Shown: in pieces, positions 44,639 to 54,423 of the stretch
Numbering within the stretch: position 1 is the stretch's first letter
Layout: every line of letters starts with the position of its first letter
Source: MED-G78 sp964275345
GTDB taxonomy: Bacteria; Pseudomonadota; Gammaproteobacteria; Magnimaribacterales; D2472
Reading direction: 5' to 3'
DNA: 64,000 nt
NCBI GenBank assembly: GCA_964275345.1
Contig: CAXYBK010000003.1
Location: 496,001 to 560,000, forward strand
The notes under the pieces: generated by a model
The model's input: the letters and a program-made list of their open reading frames with translations, nothing else
Databases searched by the model: none
Told to the model about the DNA's origin: nothing
Translations under genes and position numbers: made by a program

Positions 44639-47600
44639 CATATCATCAATCTTAATTATTGGAGCAGGGCCAATAATTATTGGCCAGGCGTGTGAATTTG
44701 ACTATTCTGGAGCTCAGGCCTGTAAAGCATTAAAAGATGCCGGTTATAGAGTCATTTTGGTTAATTCAAACCCAGCAACTATTATGACAGACCCTCTTCT
44801 TGCAGATGCAACTTATATTGAGCCAATTCACTGGGAAAATATTGAAAAAATAATTGAAAAAGAAAAGCCTGATGCAATCCTTCCAACAATGGGTGGACAA
44901 ACAGCTCTAAACAGCGCTTTATCCCTTGCAAAAGAAGGTGTGCTTAAAAAGCATGGAGTAATTTTGATTGGAGCATCAAGAGAAGCCATTGATAAAGCTG
45001 AAGATAGACAATTATTTGATCAAACAATGCAATCTATTGGAATTGAAACACCAAGATCAGGTATTGCACATAATTTAGATGACGCTTTAAGAGTGCAAAA
45101 AGAGGTAGGCTTTCCTGCAATTATTAGACCATCATTCACTATGGGGGGAACAGGTGGGGGAATTGCATATAACATTGAAGAATTTAAAGCTATTTGTGAA
45201 AAGGGCTTAGAGCTCTCTCCCACAAGTGAGCTTTTGATAGATGAATCTTTAATAGGTTGGAAAGAATTTGAGATGGAAGTTGTTAGAGACAGAAAAGATA
45301 ACTGTATTATTATTTGCTCCATAGAAAATTTTGATCCCATGGGCGTTCATACTGGCGACTCTATAACGATAGCACCAGCTCAAACGCTTACTGATAAAGA
45401 GTATCAAAATATGAGAAATGCTTCTTTTGCAATTTTGCGAGAAATTGGCGTTGAAACTGGTGGCTCCAATGTTCAATTTGCAGTTAACCCTGAAGATGGA
45501 AGAATGATTGTGATTGAAATGAACCCAAGAGTTAGTAGATCATCTGCCTTAGCTTCTAAAGCAACCGGATTCCCAATTGCAAAAGTTGCAGCATTGTTAT
45601 CTGTTGGATATACCTTAGATGAGCTACAGAATGATATTACTGGGGGGCTCACCCCAGCATCTTTTGAGCCATCAATTGATTATATTGTTACTAAAATACC
45701 TAAATTTGCTTTCGAAAAATTTACTCAAGCAAATGATCGACTTACTACACAAATGAAGTCAGTTGGGGAAGTTATGGCTATTGGAACTAATTTCCAAGAA
45801 TCTCTTCAAAAAGCCATATGTAGCATGGAGGAGGGTTTAGACGGACTAAATTCTGTCCTTTCAACAGAAGATAATGTTGAAGAAAAATTAAGATATGAAT
45901 TATCATTTCCCGGTCCACAAAGAATTTTTTATGTTGCTGATGCAATAAGGCATGGCTGGAGTATTGAAAAGATAAATCAGCTTTGCGGTATCGATTATTG
46001 GTTTTTAAATGAAATTAAAAATATTCTTAATCAAGAAAAAATTCTCAAAGAAAAAAATCTTAAAGATATTGAATCAGAAGAATTATTCAATTTAAAAAAA
46101 ATTGGATACTCTGATTCAAGAATAGCTTCATTAATTAGTAGTTCTGAGGCAGAAATTAGATCTTATAGAATCAAAAATGGAATCAAACCAGTATATAAAA
46201 GAGTCGATACCTGTGCTGCTGAGTTTCTCACTTCAACTTGTTATATGTATTCAACTTATGGCGGAGAGTGTGAAAGCAATGTAACAAATAATAAAAAAGT
46301 AATGGTTTTAGGAAGTGGTCCAAATAGAATAGGACAAGGAATTGAATTTGATTATTGCTGCGTTCATGCATCTCTTGCAATGCAAGAAGAGGGGTATGAG
46401 TCCATAATGGTCAATTGCAATCCAGAAACTGTTTCAACAGATTATGATGTTTCAAATAGACTTTATTTTGAACCAATTACCTCTGAAAAAATTATGGATA
46501 TCATTGAAATTGAAAATCCTAACGGAGCAATTATTCAATTCGGGGGACAAACACCACTAAAGCTAGCTTCCACTCTTGAAGATGCCGGAGTAAACATTCT
46601 TGGAACTGATGTCGATGCTATTGACCGATCTGAAGATAGAGAAAGATTTCAAGAATTAGTAGAAAAACTAAATCTAAAGCAACCAATGAATTCAACAGTA
46701 AGAAATACTGCTGAAGCCCTTGTTTCCGCTTCAAAGATTGGCTATCCGATTGTTGTGAGACCATCTTATGTGCTCGGTGGAAGAGCTATGCAACTTGTTC
46801 ACAATGATAATGAATTAGAAATCTATCTTAAAGAGGCTGTTGAAGTATCTAATAAAAAACCAATTTTATTAGACAGTTATCTCACCGATGCTATAGAAAT
46901 TGATGTAGATGTTATTTCTGATGGAGTAAATATTTTAATTGGAGGAATATTGCAACATATAGAACAAGCAGGAATACATTCTGGTGATTCTGCGTGCTCG
47001 TTACCTCCATATAATCTTAGCTCTAAAATCATAGAAAAATTGGAATGCCAATCAATCAACATAGCAAAAGAATTAAATATTATTGGCCTCATGAATATTC
47101 AATTTGCTGTAAAAGACGAAGACATATACATAATAGAAGTTAATCCAAGAGCCTCAAGAACAGTTCCATTTATCTCAAAAGCTATAAGTAGTTCACTTGT
47201 AATGGCTGCTTCAAAAGCCATGATAGGAAAATCTTTACTAGATCAAAATTTTTCAAATGAACTTCCTGAAAACCTTTATTTTGTAAAAGAAGCCGTTTTA
47301 CCATTTGATAAATTTCCATTAGTTGATCCTATTTTAGGTCCTGAAATGAAATCAACTGGTGAAGTTATGGGAATAGGTAAGAATTTTGGAGAAGCATATG
47401 CAAAAGCTCAAAAAGCAGCCAACAAGACTCTCTCTAGACAAGGTACAGCTTTTATAAGTGTTAAAGAGTCTGATAAAAAATATCTGGATGAACTTGTACC
47501 CCAAATTATAGATAAAGGATTTGATATAGTAGCAACCCTTCGAACAGCTCAATATATTAAAAACATCGGATACCCAGTAAGAAAAGTCAATAAAGTGATG

Positions 47601-47834
47601 GAAGGTAGGCCTCATATAGTTGACGAAATGGTTAATGGAAATATCAATCTAGTTATAAATACTACTGAGGGCAAACAATCAATTAATGATTCTGCTTCAA
47701 TAAGACAAACTGCTCTTCAAAATAAGATTTTTTGTACAACAACCATGTTTGGAGCATTGGCGATTGTAGAAGCTCTAAATAGCTTGGAGTCTGACTGGTC
47801 ATATCTATCGCTTCAGGAAATTAATAAAAAGTAG
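44622..47834 (+). CDS. carB: Carbamoyl-phosphate synthase large subunit
   Basis: Makes carbamoyl phosphate from bicarbonate, ATP and ammonia. Two homologous ATP-grasp halves: the first opens with ILIIGAGPIIIGQACEFDYSGAQA and has IIRPSFTMGGTGGGIAYN; the second opens at residue ~560 with VMVLGSGPNRIGQGIEFDYCC and has VVRPSYVLGGRAMQLVHN. An oligomerisation linker lies between them, and a C-terminal methylglyoxal-synthase-like allosteric domain ends the protein. 1070 aa (E. coli 1073). Confidence 0.98.
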   Translation: MPKRTDISSILIIGAGPIIIGQACEFDYSGAQACKALKDAGYRVILVNSNPATIMTDPLLADATYIEPIHWENIEKIIEKEKPDAILPTMGGQTALNSALSLAKEGVLKKHGVILIGASREAIDKAEDRQLFDQTMQSIGIETPRSGIAHNLDDALRVQKEVGFPAIIRPSFTMGGTGGGIAYNIEEFKAICEKGLELSPTSELLIDESLIGWKEFEMEVVRDRKDNCIIICSIENFDPMGVHTGDSITIAPAQTLTDKEYQNMRNASFAILREIGVETGGSNVQFAVNPEDGRMIVIEMNPRVSRSSALASKATGFPIAKVAALLSVGYTLDELQNDITGGLTPASFEPSIDYIVTKIPKFAFEKFTQANDRLTTQMKSVGEVMAIGTNFQESLQKAICSMEEGLDGLNSVLSTEDNVEEKLRYELSFPGPQRIFYVADAIRHGWSIEKINQLCGIDYWFLNEIKNILNQEKILKEKNLKDIESEELFNLKKIGYSDSRIASLISSSEAEIRSYRIKNGIKPVYKRVDTCAAEFLTSTCYMYSTYGGECESNVTNNKKVMVLGSGPNRIGQGIEFDYCCVHASLAMQEEGYESIMVNCNPETVSTDYDVSNRLYFEPITSEKIMDIIEIENPNGAIIQFGGQTPLKLASTLEDAGVNILGTDVDAIDRSEDRERFQELVEKLNLKQPMNSTVRNTAEALVSASKIGYPIVVRPSYVLGGRAMQLVHNDNELEIYLKEAVEVSNKKPILLDSYLTDAIEIDVDVISDGVNILIGGILQHIEQAGIHSGDSACSLPPYNLSSKIIEKLECQSINIAKELNIIGLMNIQFAVKDEDIYIIEVNPRASRTVPFISKAISSSLVMAASKAMIGKSLLDQNFSNELPENLYFVKEAVLPFDKFPLVDPILGPEMKSTGEVMGIGKNFGEAYAKAQKAANKTLSRQGTAFISVKESDKKYLDELVPQIIDKGFDIVATLRTAQYIKNIGYPVRKVNKVMEGRPHIVDEMVNGNINLVINTTEGKQSINDSASIRQTALQNKIFCTTTMFGALAIVEALNSLESDWSYLSLQEINKK

Positions 47835-47845
47835 CATCCTATTGT

Positions 47846-47851
47846 TATAAT
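47846..47851 (+). promoter_or_regulatory. -10 element placed for a leaderless greA transcript
   Basis: Perfect TATAAT ends 6 bp before the greA ATG (47858), so the expected start site coincides with the start codon. The gene has no Shine-Dalgarno sequence. The -35 region inside the end of carB is poor (AATAAA at 17-bp spacing). Confidence 0.4.
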
Positions 47852-47857
47852 AAAATC

Positions 47858-48334
47858 ATGAGTAAATCTGCTATAACAAAAGATGGCGAAGCCGCTATTA
47901 AAGAAAGACTTGCAAAGCTAAAGTTTGAAGAAAGACCAAAAATTTCTGAATCTATTGCTGAAGCTAGAGCCCATGGAGACCTAAAAGAAAACGCTGAATA
48001 TCATGCAGCTAAAGAATTACAGGGATTGGTCGAAGCAAAAATAGCTGAAATAGAATCATCTCTTGCAAATGCTCAAGTTATAGATGTTAAAGATATACCT
48101 GAAACTGGTAGAGTTGTTTTTGGAGCAACAATCAAGTTATTTGATTTTGAAAATGATAAGTCTGTGACCTATAAAATCGTTGGTAATTTAGAATCTGATC
48201 CCGAGATAGGATTAATTTCAATTGATACTCCAATTGCTCAAGGGTTGCTTGGAAAATATGTAGGCGACGAGGTCACTATTTCGACGCCAGCTGGCTCCAT
48301 CTCATATGAGGTTGAAAAAGTTAGTCATATATAG
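47858..48334 (+). CDS. greA: Transcription elongation factor GreA
   Basis: Rescues backtracked RNA polymerase by stimulating transcript cleavage. The N-terminal coiled coil has the catalytic tip EARAHGDLKENAEYHAAKE (the acidic Asp/Glu pair), and the C-terminal FKBP-like domain has GLISIDTPIAQGLLGKYVGDEVTI. 158 aa, same as E. coli. It follows carB as in many gammaproteobacteria. Confidence 0.97.
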   Translation: MSKSAITKDGEAAIKERLAKLKFEERPKISESIAEARAHGDLKENAEYHAAKELQGLVEAKIAEIESSLANAQVIDVKDIPETGRVVFGATIKLFDFENDKSVTYKIVGNLESDPEIGLISIDTPIAQGLLGKYVGDEVTISTPAGSISYEVEKVSHI

Positions 48335-48351
48335 AGTTATTAAAAAATATT

Positions 48352-48924
48352 ATGCATCTTGATAACTGGGGACTAAAAGCTAAAAAACTTGGATACAGAT
48401 CAAGAGCCGTCTTTAAATTAGAGGAAATTATCGAAAAAACCAAAGCCTTAAAAGGATGTAAAAATGTTCTTGATATAGGTGCTGCACCAGGTGGTTGGTC
48501 TCAATTTATTAAGCATAAAATAAAAGAAGCTAATGTTCATGCTCTCGATATATTAGATATTGATCCCATCGAAGGAGTCAATTTTCATAAAATAAGAGTT
48601 GAAGATATTGATAATGCTGAAGAAATTTTTAAATTAAAGGGCTCATTTCATCTTGTTATTTCAGATTTAGCCCCCAATTTAACAGGTATAAGTGTTATTG
48701 ATGAATCAAATATTTATGAGCTAAATGACATTACTTTAGATGTTGCTGTAGAATATTTAGATAAGTCAAAGGGTGTTTTCATAATTAAGACGTTTCAAAA
48801 TAATATGCTTAAGAAGTTGAGAACTAAAATGAAGGGTTTATTTGATGATGTGCAGACTTTTAAACCCGCAGCATCGAAGAAACAATCTGCTGAAATTTAT
48901 TTATACGGAGCTTTTAAGGAATGA
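48352..48924 (+). CDS. rlmE: 23S rRNA (uridine-2552-2'-O)-methyltransferase
   Basis: Heat-shock methyltransferase (FtsJ/RrmJ) that modifies U2552 of the A loop. KKLGYRSRAVFKLEEI holds the first catalytic Lys, VLDIGAAPGGWSQF is the SAM motif, LVISDLAPNLTG has the catalytic Asp, and GVFIIKTFQ the second Lys. 190 aa (E. coli 209) with a short N-terminus. It overlaps ftsH by 4 bp, the usual partner. Confidence 0.95.
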   Translation: MHLDNWGLKAKKLGYRSRAVFKLEEIIEKTKALKGCKNVLDIGAAPGGWSQFIKHKIKEANVHALDILDIDPIEGVNFHKIRVEDIDNAEEIFKLKGSFHLVISDLAPNLTGISVIDESNIYELNDITLDVAVEYLDKSKGVFIIKTFQNNMLKKLRTKMKGLFDDVQTFKPAASKKQSAEIYLYGAFKE

Positions 48925-50837
48925 ACAGTAATTTTTTAAGAAATATTATGGTTTGGGTTATTCTCGGATCATTGTTAATGTATGTTTTTAACAACATAGA
49001 GTCTGCTAATGTTAGAGAGCAGATAAGCTATTCTCAATTTAGACAAGAAGTTCTGTCTGATAGAGTTGCTAAGGTTGTATACAAAGGTGATCAAATGACC
49101 ATTACTGGCGACAGGCTAGATGGCTCAAAGTTTGAAACTAACTACCCAATTTTTAAACGTGATGATTTGCTAGATAAAGCCATTCAAGAAAATGGAATTA
49201 TTGCCGTTTACGAAAAAGTTGAACAACCATCAATCTTGTCACAACTTCTTGTTGGCGCTTTCCCAATATTACTTTTACTTGGAATTTTCTTCTTTTTTAT
49301 GAGGCAAATGCAAGGCGGTATGTCAGGTAAAGGTGGCCCTATGTCATTTGGAAAAAGCAAAGCTAAGTTAATGGAAGGTGGGAAGGTAAAGACAAATTTT
49401 AAAGATGTGGCAGGTTGCGAAGAAGCAAAGCAAGATGTGCAAGAGCTTGTAGATTTTTTAAGAGATCCAACAAAATTTCAGAAGTTAGGTGGAAAAATTC
49501 CCAGAGGTGTTCTTATGGTAGGGCCTCCGGGTACTGGTAAAACTCTTCTTGCAAGAGCGGTTGCTGGCGAAGCTAAAGTTCCATTTTTTACTATTTCAGG
49601 ATCTGATTTTGTTGAAATGTTTGTAGGTGTTGGCGCTTCTAGAGTTAGAGATATGTTTGAACAGGCTAAGAAACAAGCTCCGTGTATTGTATTTATTGAT
49701 GAAATTGATGCTGTTGGAAGACATAGAGGAGCAGGATTAGGTGGCGGGCATGATGAAAGAGAGCAAACTTTAAATCAATTATTGGTAGAGATGGATGGAT
49801 TTGAAGGCAATGATGGCGTTATTGTAATTGCTGCAACTAATAGACCTGATGTTCTTGATCCAGCGCTATTAAGACCTGGAAGGTTTGATAGACAAGTTGT
49901 AGTTGATCTTCCTGATATAAGAGGAAGAGAGCAAATTCTTAAAGTTCACATGAGAAAAGTCCCACTTGCCGCGGATGTCGATGCATCAGTCATAGCAAGA
50001 GGAACTCCAGGTTTCTCTGGTGCTGATTTAGCAAATTTAATCAATGAAGCTGCTCTATTTGCAGCTCGTTATGAAGATAACAAAATTGAACAGTCTCACC
50101 TGGATTTAGCTAAAGATAAAATCATGATGGGTGCCGAAAGAAAATCTATGATTCTTAGTGAAGCACAAAAAAGAATAACTGCTTATCATGAAGCAGGGCA
50201 TGCGATCATTGGGAGACTAGTGCCTCTTCATGACCCAGTTTATAAAGTAACAATCATTCCAAGAGGAAGAGCTTTGGGTGTAACCATGTTCCTTCCTGAA
50301 GAAGATACATATATGCAAAGCAAAGAATATCTATTATCTAGAATATGTGCTTTATATGGTGGAAGAATTGCTGAAGAAATTATTAATGGCCCCCAAGGTA
50401 TTACGACAGGAGCTTCGAATGATATTGAAGTTGCAACAAATATAGCTACTAATATGGTTACTAAATGGGGTCTTTCTGATGTACTTGGACCGTTAAAGTT
50501 TGGTGAAGATGAGGGGAGTCCATTTTTGGGACGCTCGGCTACTGCTCCTGCAACGATAAGAAGTGACGAAACTTCAAAAATAATTGATTCGGAAGTAAAG
50601 ATGATTATTGATACTTGTTATTCAAGATCTCAAAAGCTTTTAAATGATAATTTAGATAAGTTGCACGAAATGGCTTCAGCATTATTAATGTTTGAAACTA
50701 TTAATGCGGATCAAATCGATGACATTATGGCTGGCGCTAAACCAAGAGCACCAAAAGACTGGACTGACGATAATGATTCTTCCACTAAAACTAAATCTAC
50801 TAAAACTTCAATAAAAGGTCCTGCAGAAGAGCTATAA
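48921..50837 (+). CDS. ftsH: ATP-dependent zinc metalloprotease FtsH
   Basis: Membrane AAA protease degrading misfolded membrane proteins and regulators such as LpxC. Two N-terminal helices (residues ~7-22 and ~105-126) flank a periplasmic domain. Walker A GPPGTGKT (~201-208), Walker B FIDEIDAVGRHRG, the SRH region ALLRPGRFDRQ, and zinc site HEAGH (~424-428). 638 aa (E. coli 644). With lpxA, B and D in the window, its LpxC-controlling role is relevant. Confidence 0.98.
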   Translation: MNSNFLRNIMVWVILGSLLMYVFNNIESANVREQISYSQFRQEVLSDRVAKVVYKGDQMTITGDRLDGSKFETNYPIFKRDDLLDKAIQENGIIAVYEKVEQPSILSQLLVGAFPILLLLGIFFFFMRQMQGGMSGKGGPMSFGKSKAKLMEGGKVKTNFKDVAGCEEAKQDVQELVDFLRDPTKFQKLGGKIPRGVLMVGPPGTGKTLLARAVAGEAKVPFFTISGSDFVEMFVGVGASRVRDMFEQAKKQAPCIVFIDEIDAVGRHRGAGLGGGHDEREQTLNQLLVEMDGFEGNDGVIVIAATNRPDVLDPALLRPGRFDRQVVVDLPDIRGREQILKVHMRKVPLAADVDASVIARGTPGFSGADLANLINEAALFAARYEDNKIEQSHLDLAKDKIMMGAERKSMILSEAQKRITAYHEAGHAIIGRLVPLHDPVYKVTIIPRGRALGVTMFLPEEDTYMQSKEYLLSRICALYGGRIAEEIINGPQGITTGASNDIEVATNIATNMVTKWGLSDVLGPLKFGEDEGSPFLGRSATAPATIRSDETSKIIDSEVKMIIDTCYSRSQKLLNDNLDKLHEMASALLMFETINADQIDDIMAGAKPRAPKDWTDDNDSSTKTKSTKTSIKGPAEEL

Positions 50838-50846
50838 TTCCTTATC

Positions 50847-52169
50847 ATGGATTTAAAATTTGGAACTGATGGCATAAGAGGACCTGTTCAAACAGAGATC
50901 ACACCTGAGGTTTGTCTTAAAATCGGTCATGCAGCAGGTATTGTTCTAAAAGAAGAAGGGCTTGAAAGCGTTATGATTGGTAAGGATACGCGTGTATCTG
51001 GATATATGTTAGAGGCAGCCCTAGAGGCAGGATTTATTGCAGCTGGCATCAATGTTAGACTTCTTGGACCTATTCCAACACCAGGAGTTGCTTATCTAAC
51101 AAAAACTTTTAGAAAACAGTTTGGTCTCGTAATTAGCGCTTCTCATAATAACTTTTTAGATAATGGTATAAAGATTTTTGATGCTAATGGAGTCAAAATT
51201 TCAAGAGATATTGAGTTAAAGATAGAAAAAGTACTTAAATCAGATTTGAATTTAGTTGAAACTTCTAGTCTTGGAAAAGCTGAAGCTTTTCATGAATCTA
51301 CTGCTAGATATATCGAATTTTGTAAGTCTACTGTTCCTGTAGATATATCTTTTAATAATCTTAGAATAGTCTTAGATTGTGCTAATGGCGCTTGTTATAA
51401 AGTTAGCCCAGCAGTATTTAAAGAGCTTGGAGCAGAAGTTATTCCTTTTGGAGTTGATCCTGATGGATTTAATATTAATCATGAATGCGGCTCTACTCAT
51501 CCTGAACTTGCTCAGGAGATGGTTTTAAAGCATAGAGCTGATTTTGGCGTAACTTTAGATGGCGATGGCGATAGAGTTATTCTTATTGATAGAGAGGGTA
51601 ATATCTTAGATGGAGACGATCTTTTGTATATTCTAGCCTTTGCAAATCCTAATAGAACTGGATCTTGGTCTGGAGTAGTGGGAACCTTAATGTCTAATTT
51701 TGGATTAGAAAAAGCTATTCAGCAATTAGGGTATAAATTTATAAGAGCTGATGTAGGTGATAAATATGTTAGCAAAATGCTAACTGAAAAAGGTTGGATG
51801 TTAGGAGGTGAAAGCTCAGGTCATATCATTTGCAGAGACCTTGTGAGTACTGGCGATGGAACCATTGCGGCGCTAAAAGTAATTAGCTCTTTACTAATGT
51901 TAGAAAAAGATCCTAAAGAAGTCCTAATGAACTATAAAAAATTTCCACAAATTAATATTAATATCCCTGTTAAAAATAAAGATATTATTAATGACTCAGA
52001 AATAACATCATTTATAAAAGATATAGAATCAGATATGACGGTCGGAAGAGTCCTAGTTCGCGCATCTGGAACTGAGAGCCTAGTCAGAGTCATGGTCGAA
52101 GCTTCTGAAGAAGCTGTAGCTAAGAAGTTTGCTAAAGACATTGCAAAGCTTATTAAATCAAAGTCTTAA
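50847..52169 (+). CDS. glmM: Phosphoglucosamine mutase
   Basis: Interconverts glucosamine-6-P and glucosamine-1-P on the route to UDP-GlcNAc, substrate of LpxA and peptidoglycan synthesis. FGTDGIRGP start, the phosphoserine loop ISASHNN (residue ~99), metal loop DGDGDR, sugar loop GGESSGHII, and phosphate loop RASGTESLVRVMVE. 440 aa (E. coli 445). folP, often between ftsH and glmM, is absent here. TATAAT at 50833-50838 overlaps the ftsH stop and could drive a leaderless start, but may be coincidence. Confidence 0.97.
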   Translation: MDLKFGTDGIRGPVQTEITPEVCLKIGHAAGIVLKEEGLESVMIGKDTRVSGYMLEAALEAGFIAAGINVRLLGPIPTPGVAYLTKTFRKQFGLVISASHNNFLDNGIKIFDANGVKISRDIELKIEKVLKSDLNLVETSSLGKAEAFHESTARYIEFCKSTVPVDISFNNLRIVLDCANGACYKVSPAVFKELGAEVIPFGVDPDGFNINHECGSTHPELAQEMVLKHRADFGVTLDGDGDRVILIDREGNILDGDDLLYILAFANPNRTGSWSGVVGTLMSNFGLEKAIQQLGYKFIRADVGDKYVSKMLTEKGWMLGGESSGHIICRDLVSTGDGTIAALKVISSLLMLEKDPKEVLMNYKKFPQININIPVKNKDIINDSEITSFIKDIESDMTVGRVLVRASGTESLVRVMVEASEEAVAKKFAKDIAKLIKSKS

Positions 52170-52172
52170 ATT

Positions 52173-52922
52173 ATGAGCCTGTCTATTATTGGAAATTGGA
52201 AGTCAAATGGCTCAATAAAATCAAATGAATCCTGGATTTTAGAATTTAAGAATTATATTAATGATTCTGAAATTTCTAATTTAGCTATCTGCCCACCTTT
52301 TATCTTTATTGATCAAATGTTCAATCTTGCTTCAGGCCTTGGTCTTAAGATTGGCTCTCAAGATGTAGACTCATCAAGTGGAGCAAGAACAGGAGCTATA
52401 TCGGTTGAAGCTTGTATAGATGTTGGGTGTTGTTTTTCATTAATTGGACATTCTGAAAGAAGAGAGCTTTTTCATGAAAGCAATATTGATTTAAGGCAAA
52501 AAGTAATTGCAGCCCAAGAAAGAGGACTACAAGTTGTTTTTTGTATTGGAGAACCAAAAGAGCAGCATATAGCAGCTACTACAAATGAGTTTTTAGAAGA
52601 GCAGATAATTAATTCTTTGAGTGATCTTGAGCTTACAGATGGTTTTACAATTGCTTATGAGCCTATATGGGCAATTGGAACTGGCGAGACTCCTGATAGC
52701 AGTGACATAAATGCCACTCATAAATTTATAAAAGATATAGTACAATCGACATCTAAAAATAACTTCACTCCAAATGTTTTATATGGAGGAAGCGTTACAA
52801 GCAAGAATGCAGAAGTTTTATTTAAAGAACAATATATTGATGGAGCTCTTATTGGAGGAGCTTCACTAAATGGAAAAGAGTTTGCTGAGATTGCAAACAT
52901 ACATAAAAATAGAGGATTATAA
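52173..52922 (+). CDS. tpiA: Triosephosphate isomerase
   Basis: Interconverts DHAP and glyceraldehyde-3-P. IGNWKSNGS has the catalytic Lys (in place of the usual NWKMNG), LIGHSERRELFHE the electrophilic His, AYEPIWAIGTG the catalytic Glu, and LYGGSV the phosphate loop. 249 aa is normal. It sits between glmM and secG, the arrangement common outside enterics. Confidence 0.97.
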   Translation: MSLSIIGNWKSNGSIKSNESWILEFKNYINDSEISNLAICPPFIFIDQMFNLASGLGLKIGSQDVDSSSGARTGAISVEACIDVGCCFSLIGHSERRELFHESNIDLRQKVIAAQERGLQVVFCIGEPKEQHIAATTNEFLEEQIINSLSDLELTDGFTIAYEPIWAIGTGETPDSSDINATHKFIKDIVQSTSKNNFTPNVLYGGSVTSKNAEVLFKEQYIDGALIGGASLNGKEFAEIANIHKNRGL

Positions 52923-52924
52923 GC

Positions 52925-53242
52925 ATGGTAACTTTTATAACTGTTGTAAGTATTTTATTAGCAGTCGCAATTATAATACTTGTGATGCTTCAGCAAGGGA
53001 AGGGTTCAGATATGGGTGCTGCCTTTGGGGGCGGATCTTCTAATTCAGTTTTTGGTGCAACCGGACCCGCTGGGTTTCTTGGAAAACTTACTTACATTTT
53101 AGTAGCAGTATGGATGATCTTAGTGCTTTCATTAGCATTTATATTAAAGTCGCAGAATACTGAAGAAACTTTTGACATAGACATAGCTCCTGAAGAAAAT
53201 TTAATTGACGAAGTTCAAGAAAACGAAATTCCAACCAGCTAA
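52925..53242 (+). CDS. secG: Preprotein translocase subunit SecG
   Basis: Small SecYEG partner that aids protein export. Two transmembrane helices (residues ~3-21 and ~53-76) flank the conserved loop LQQGKGSDMGAAFGGGSSNSVFGATG. 105 aa (E. coli 110), with an acidic C-terminal tail (EETFDIDIAPEENLIDEV). It is the last gene of this run before the convergent MBL gene, 14 bp away. Confidence 0.95.
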   Translation: MVTFITVVSILLAVAIIILVMLQQGKGSDMGAAFGGGSSNSVFGATGPAGFLGKLTYILVAVWMILVLSLAFILKSQNTEETFDIDIAPEENLIDEVQENEIPTS

Positions 53243-53256
53243 TAAACCAAACTAAA

Positions 53257-54321
53257 TTAGTTTACAGACGAAATTTCTATTTTTTCTGTTCCAATTGGCA
53301 AGGTCACCATGGTTCCATCATGCGCAGAGGTCCAATTATCTCTAATCTCATCCACTCCCCTATACATAATATCTTCCATTAAGTTAATTCTAGGCGCTGG
53401 AAGTAAGTGATAAAAAACTAAGTGTCCTACATTTGCTTCATTTGCAGCTTTGACTACATCTAGAATAGGAGTGTGATAATCAAGAATATCAACAGTAACA
53501 GTTTCGACTACAAAGTTTTCTGTTTGCTGAGCATTTTTATTAATAACTTCTAATAATTCAACAGACATAGCCTCATGAAATAAAGCATCAACATTTTTAG
53601 AATTTTTTATGAGGTTTTCATCATATATAGTGTCTCCACTAATACTTACTGACCGCCCCTTATAATCAATTCTATATCCAAGTGCTGGATCAACTGGATC
53701 ATGTGAGACGCTATAAGCAGTAATTTTTAAATTACCATCATTAACCAAAACGGGATTTTCTAAATCTACTGTATGAGTATTAAAGCCAGCAATATTTAAT
53801 GGGGCAATTTTATCTCCATGATGCTGATTTCTAAAAAAATAATCTTTTGTATAAGCAAGCTCAATGCCATCAGTCAACATTTGAATTCCTTCAGGACCAT
53901 ATATTTTTTGTTTTTCATCTCTTTGACCATTAATCCATGTACCCTGATGAAAATCAGCTATATCTGAAATATGGTCAGAATGAAGGTGAGTATAAAATAT
54001 TCCTTTAACCTTATTCCATGGCGTATTCCAATTGTTTAAGTTCTGCGCACTTCCATTTCCTGTATCAAAAATGTATATGTCATTGCCAGCTTGAATTAAA
54101 ATACAAGCCTCAGCTCTATTTGGATCATTGATAGGGGATCTTGATCCGCAAACAACTGCTGTTAAAGCATCATATGCCGGCAAATAGGAGGCAGGAGCAG
54201 TCATATTTTTAATACCTATTTCTAATAATCTATCTTGAAATAAAGGTTGCTTTAAGAGTATCAAAATTAACACAGCCAATAAGGCCATTAATGTAAACAG
54301 ATATTTAAGAGTTTTAATCAT
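53257..54321 (-). CDS. Membrane-anchored metallo-beta-lactamase-fold hydrolase (RNase Z/arylsulfatase-like)
   Basis: 354 aa. An N-terminal hydrophobic segment (residues ~7-25, preceded by MIKTLK) is a signal anchor. The MBL core has GSRSP near residue 60, FDTGNGSAQNL, the zinc motif THLHSDHISD (~111-120), HDPVDPALGYRI, ISGDTIYDENLI, DALFHEAMS and FYHLLPAP. That order and spacing resemble the RNase Z-like hydrolases, but a periplasmic location argues against tRNA processing. Substrate unknown. It stands reversed between secG and the tRNA genes that normally follow it. Confidence 0.85.
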   Translation of the reverse strand: MIKTLKYLFTLMALLAVLILILLKQPLFQDRLLEIGIKNMTAPASYLPAYDALTAVVCGSRSPINDPNRAEACILIQAGNDIYIFDTGNGSAQNLNNWNTPWNKVKGIFYTHLHSDHISDIADFHQGTWINGQRDEKQKIYGPEGIQMLTDGIELAYTKDYFFRNQHHGDKIAPLNIAGFNTHTVDLENPVLVNDGNLKITAYSVSHDPVDPALGYRIDYKGRSVSISGDTIYDENLIKNSKNVDALFHEAMSVELLEVINKNAQQTENFVVETVTVDILDYHTPILDVVKAANEANVGHLVFYHLLPAPRINLMEDIMYRGVDEIRDNWTSAHDGTMVTLPIGTEKIEISSVN

Positions 54322-54423
54322 TCAATTATTATATATTTTTATTAATTTATAACAATTGACATAAAATATGACAATAATTTTTTTTAATCATAAATAAAAT
54401 CATGAGTGTCTAATTTTTTCATA

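Noticed and set aside
53249..53263. AAACTAA/TTAGTTT palindrome between secG and the MBL gene as a bidirectional terminator
   Set aside because: The loop would be one base, pairs are nearly all A-T, no T-run follows, and it overlaps the MBL stop codon.
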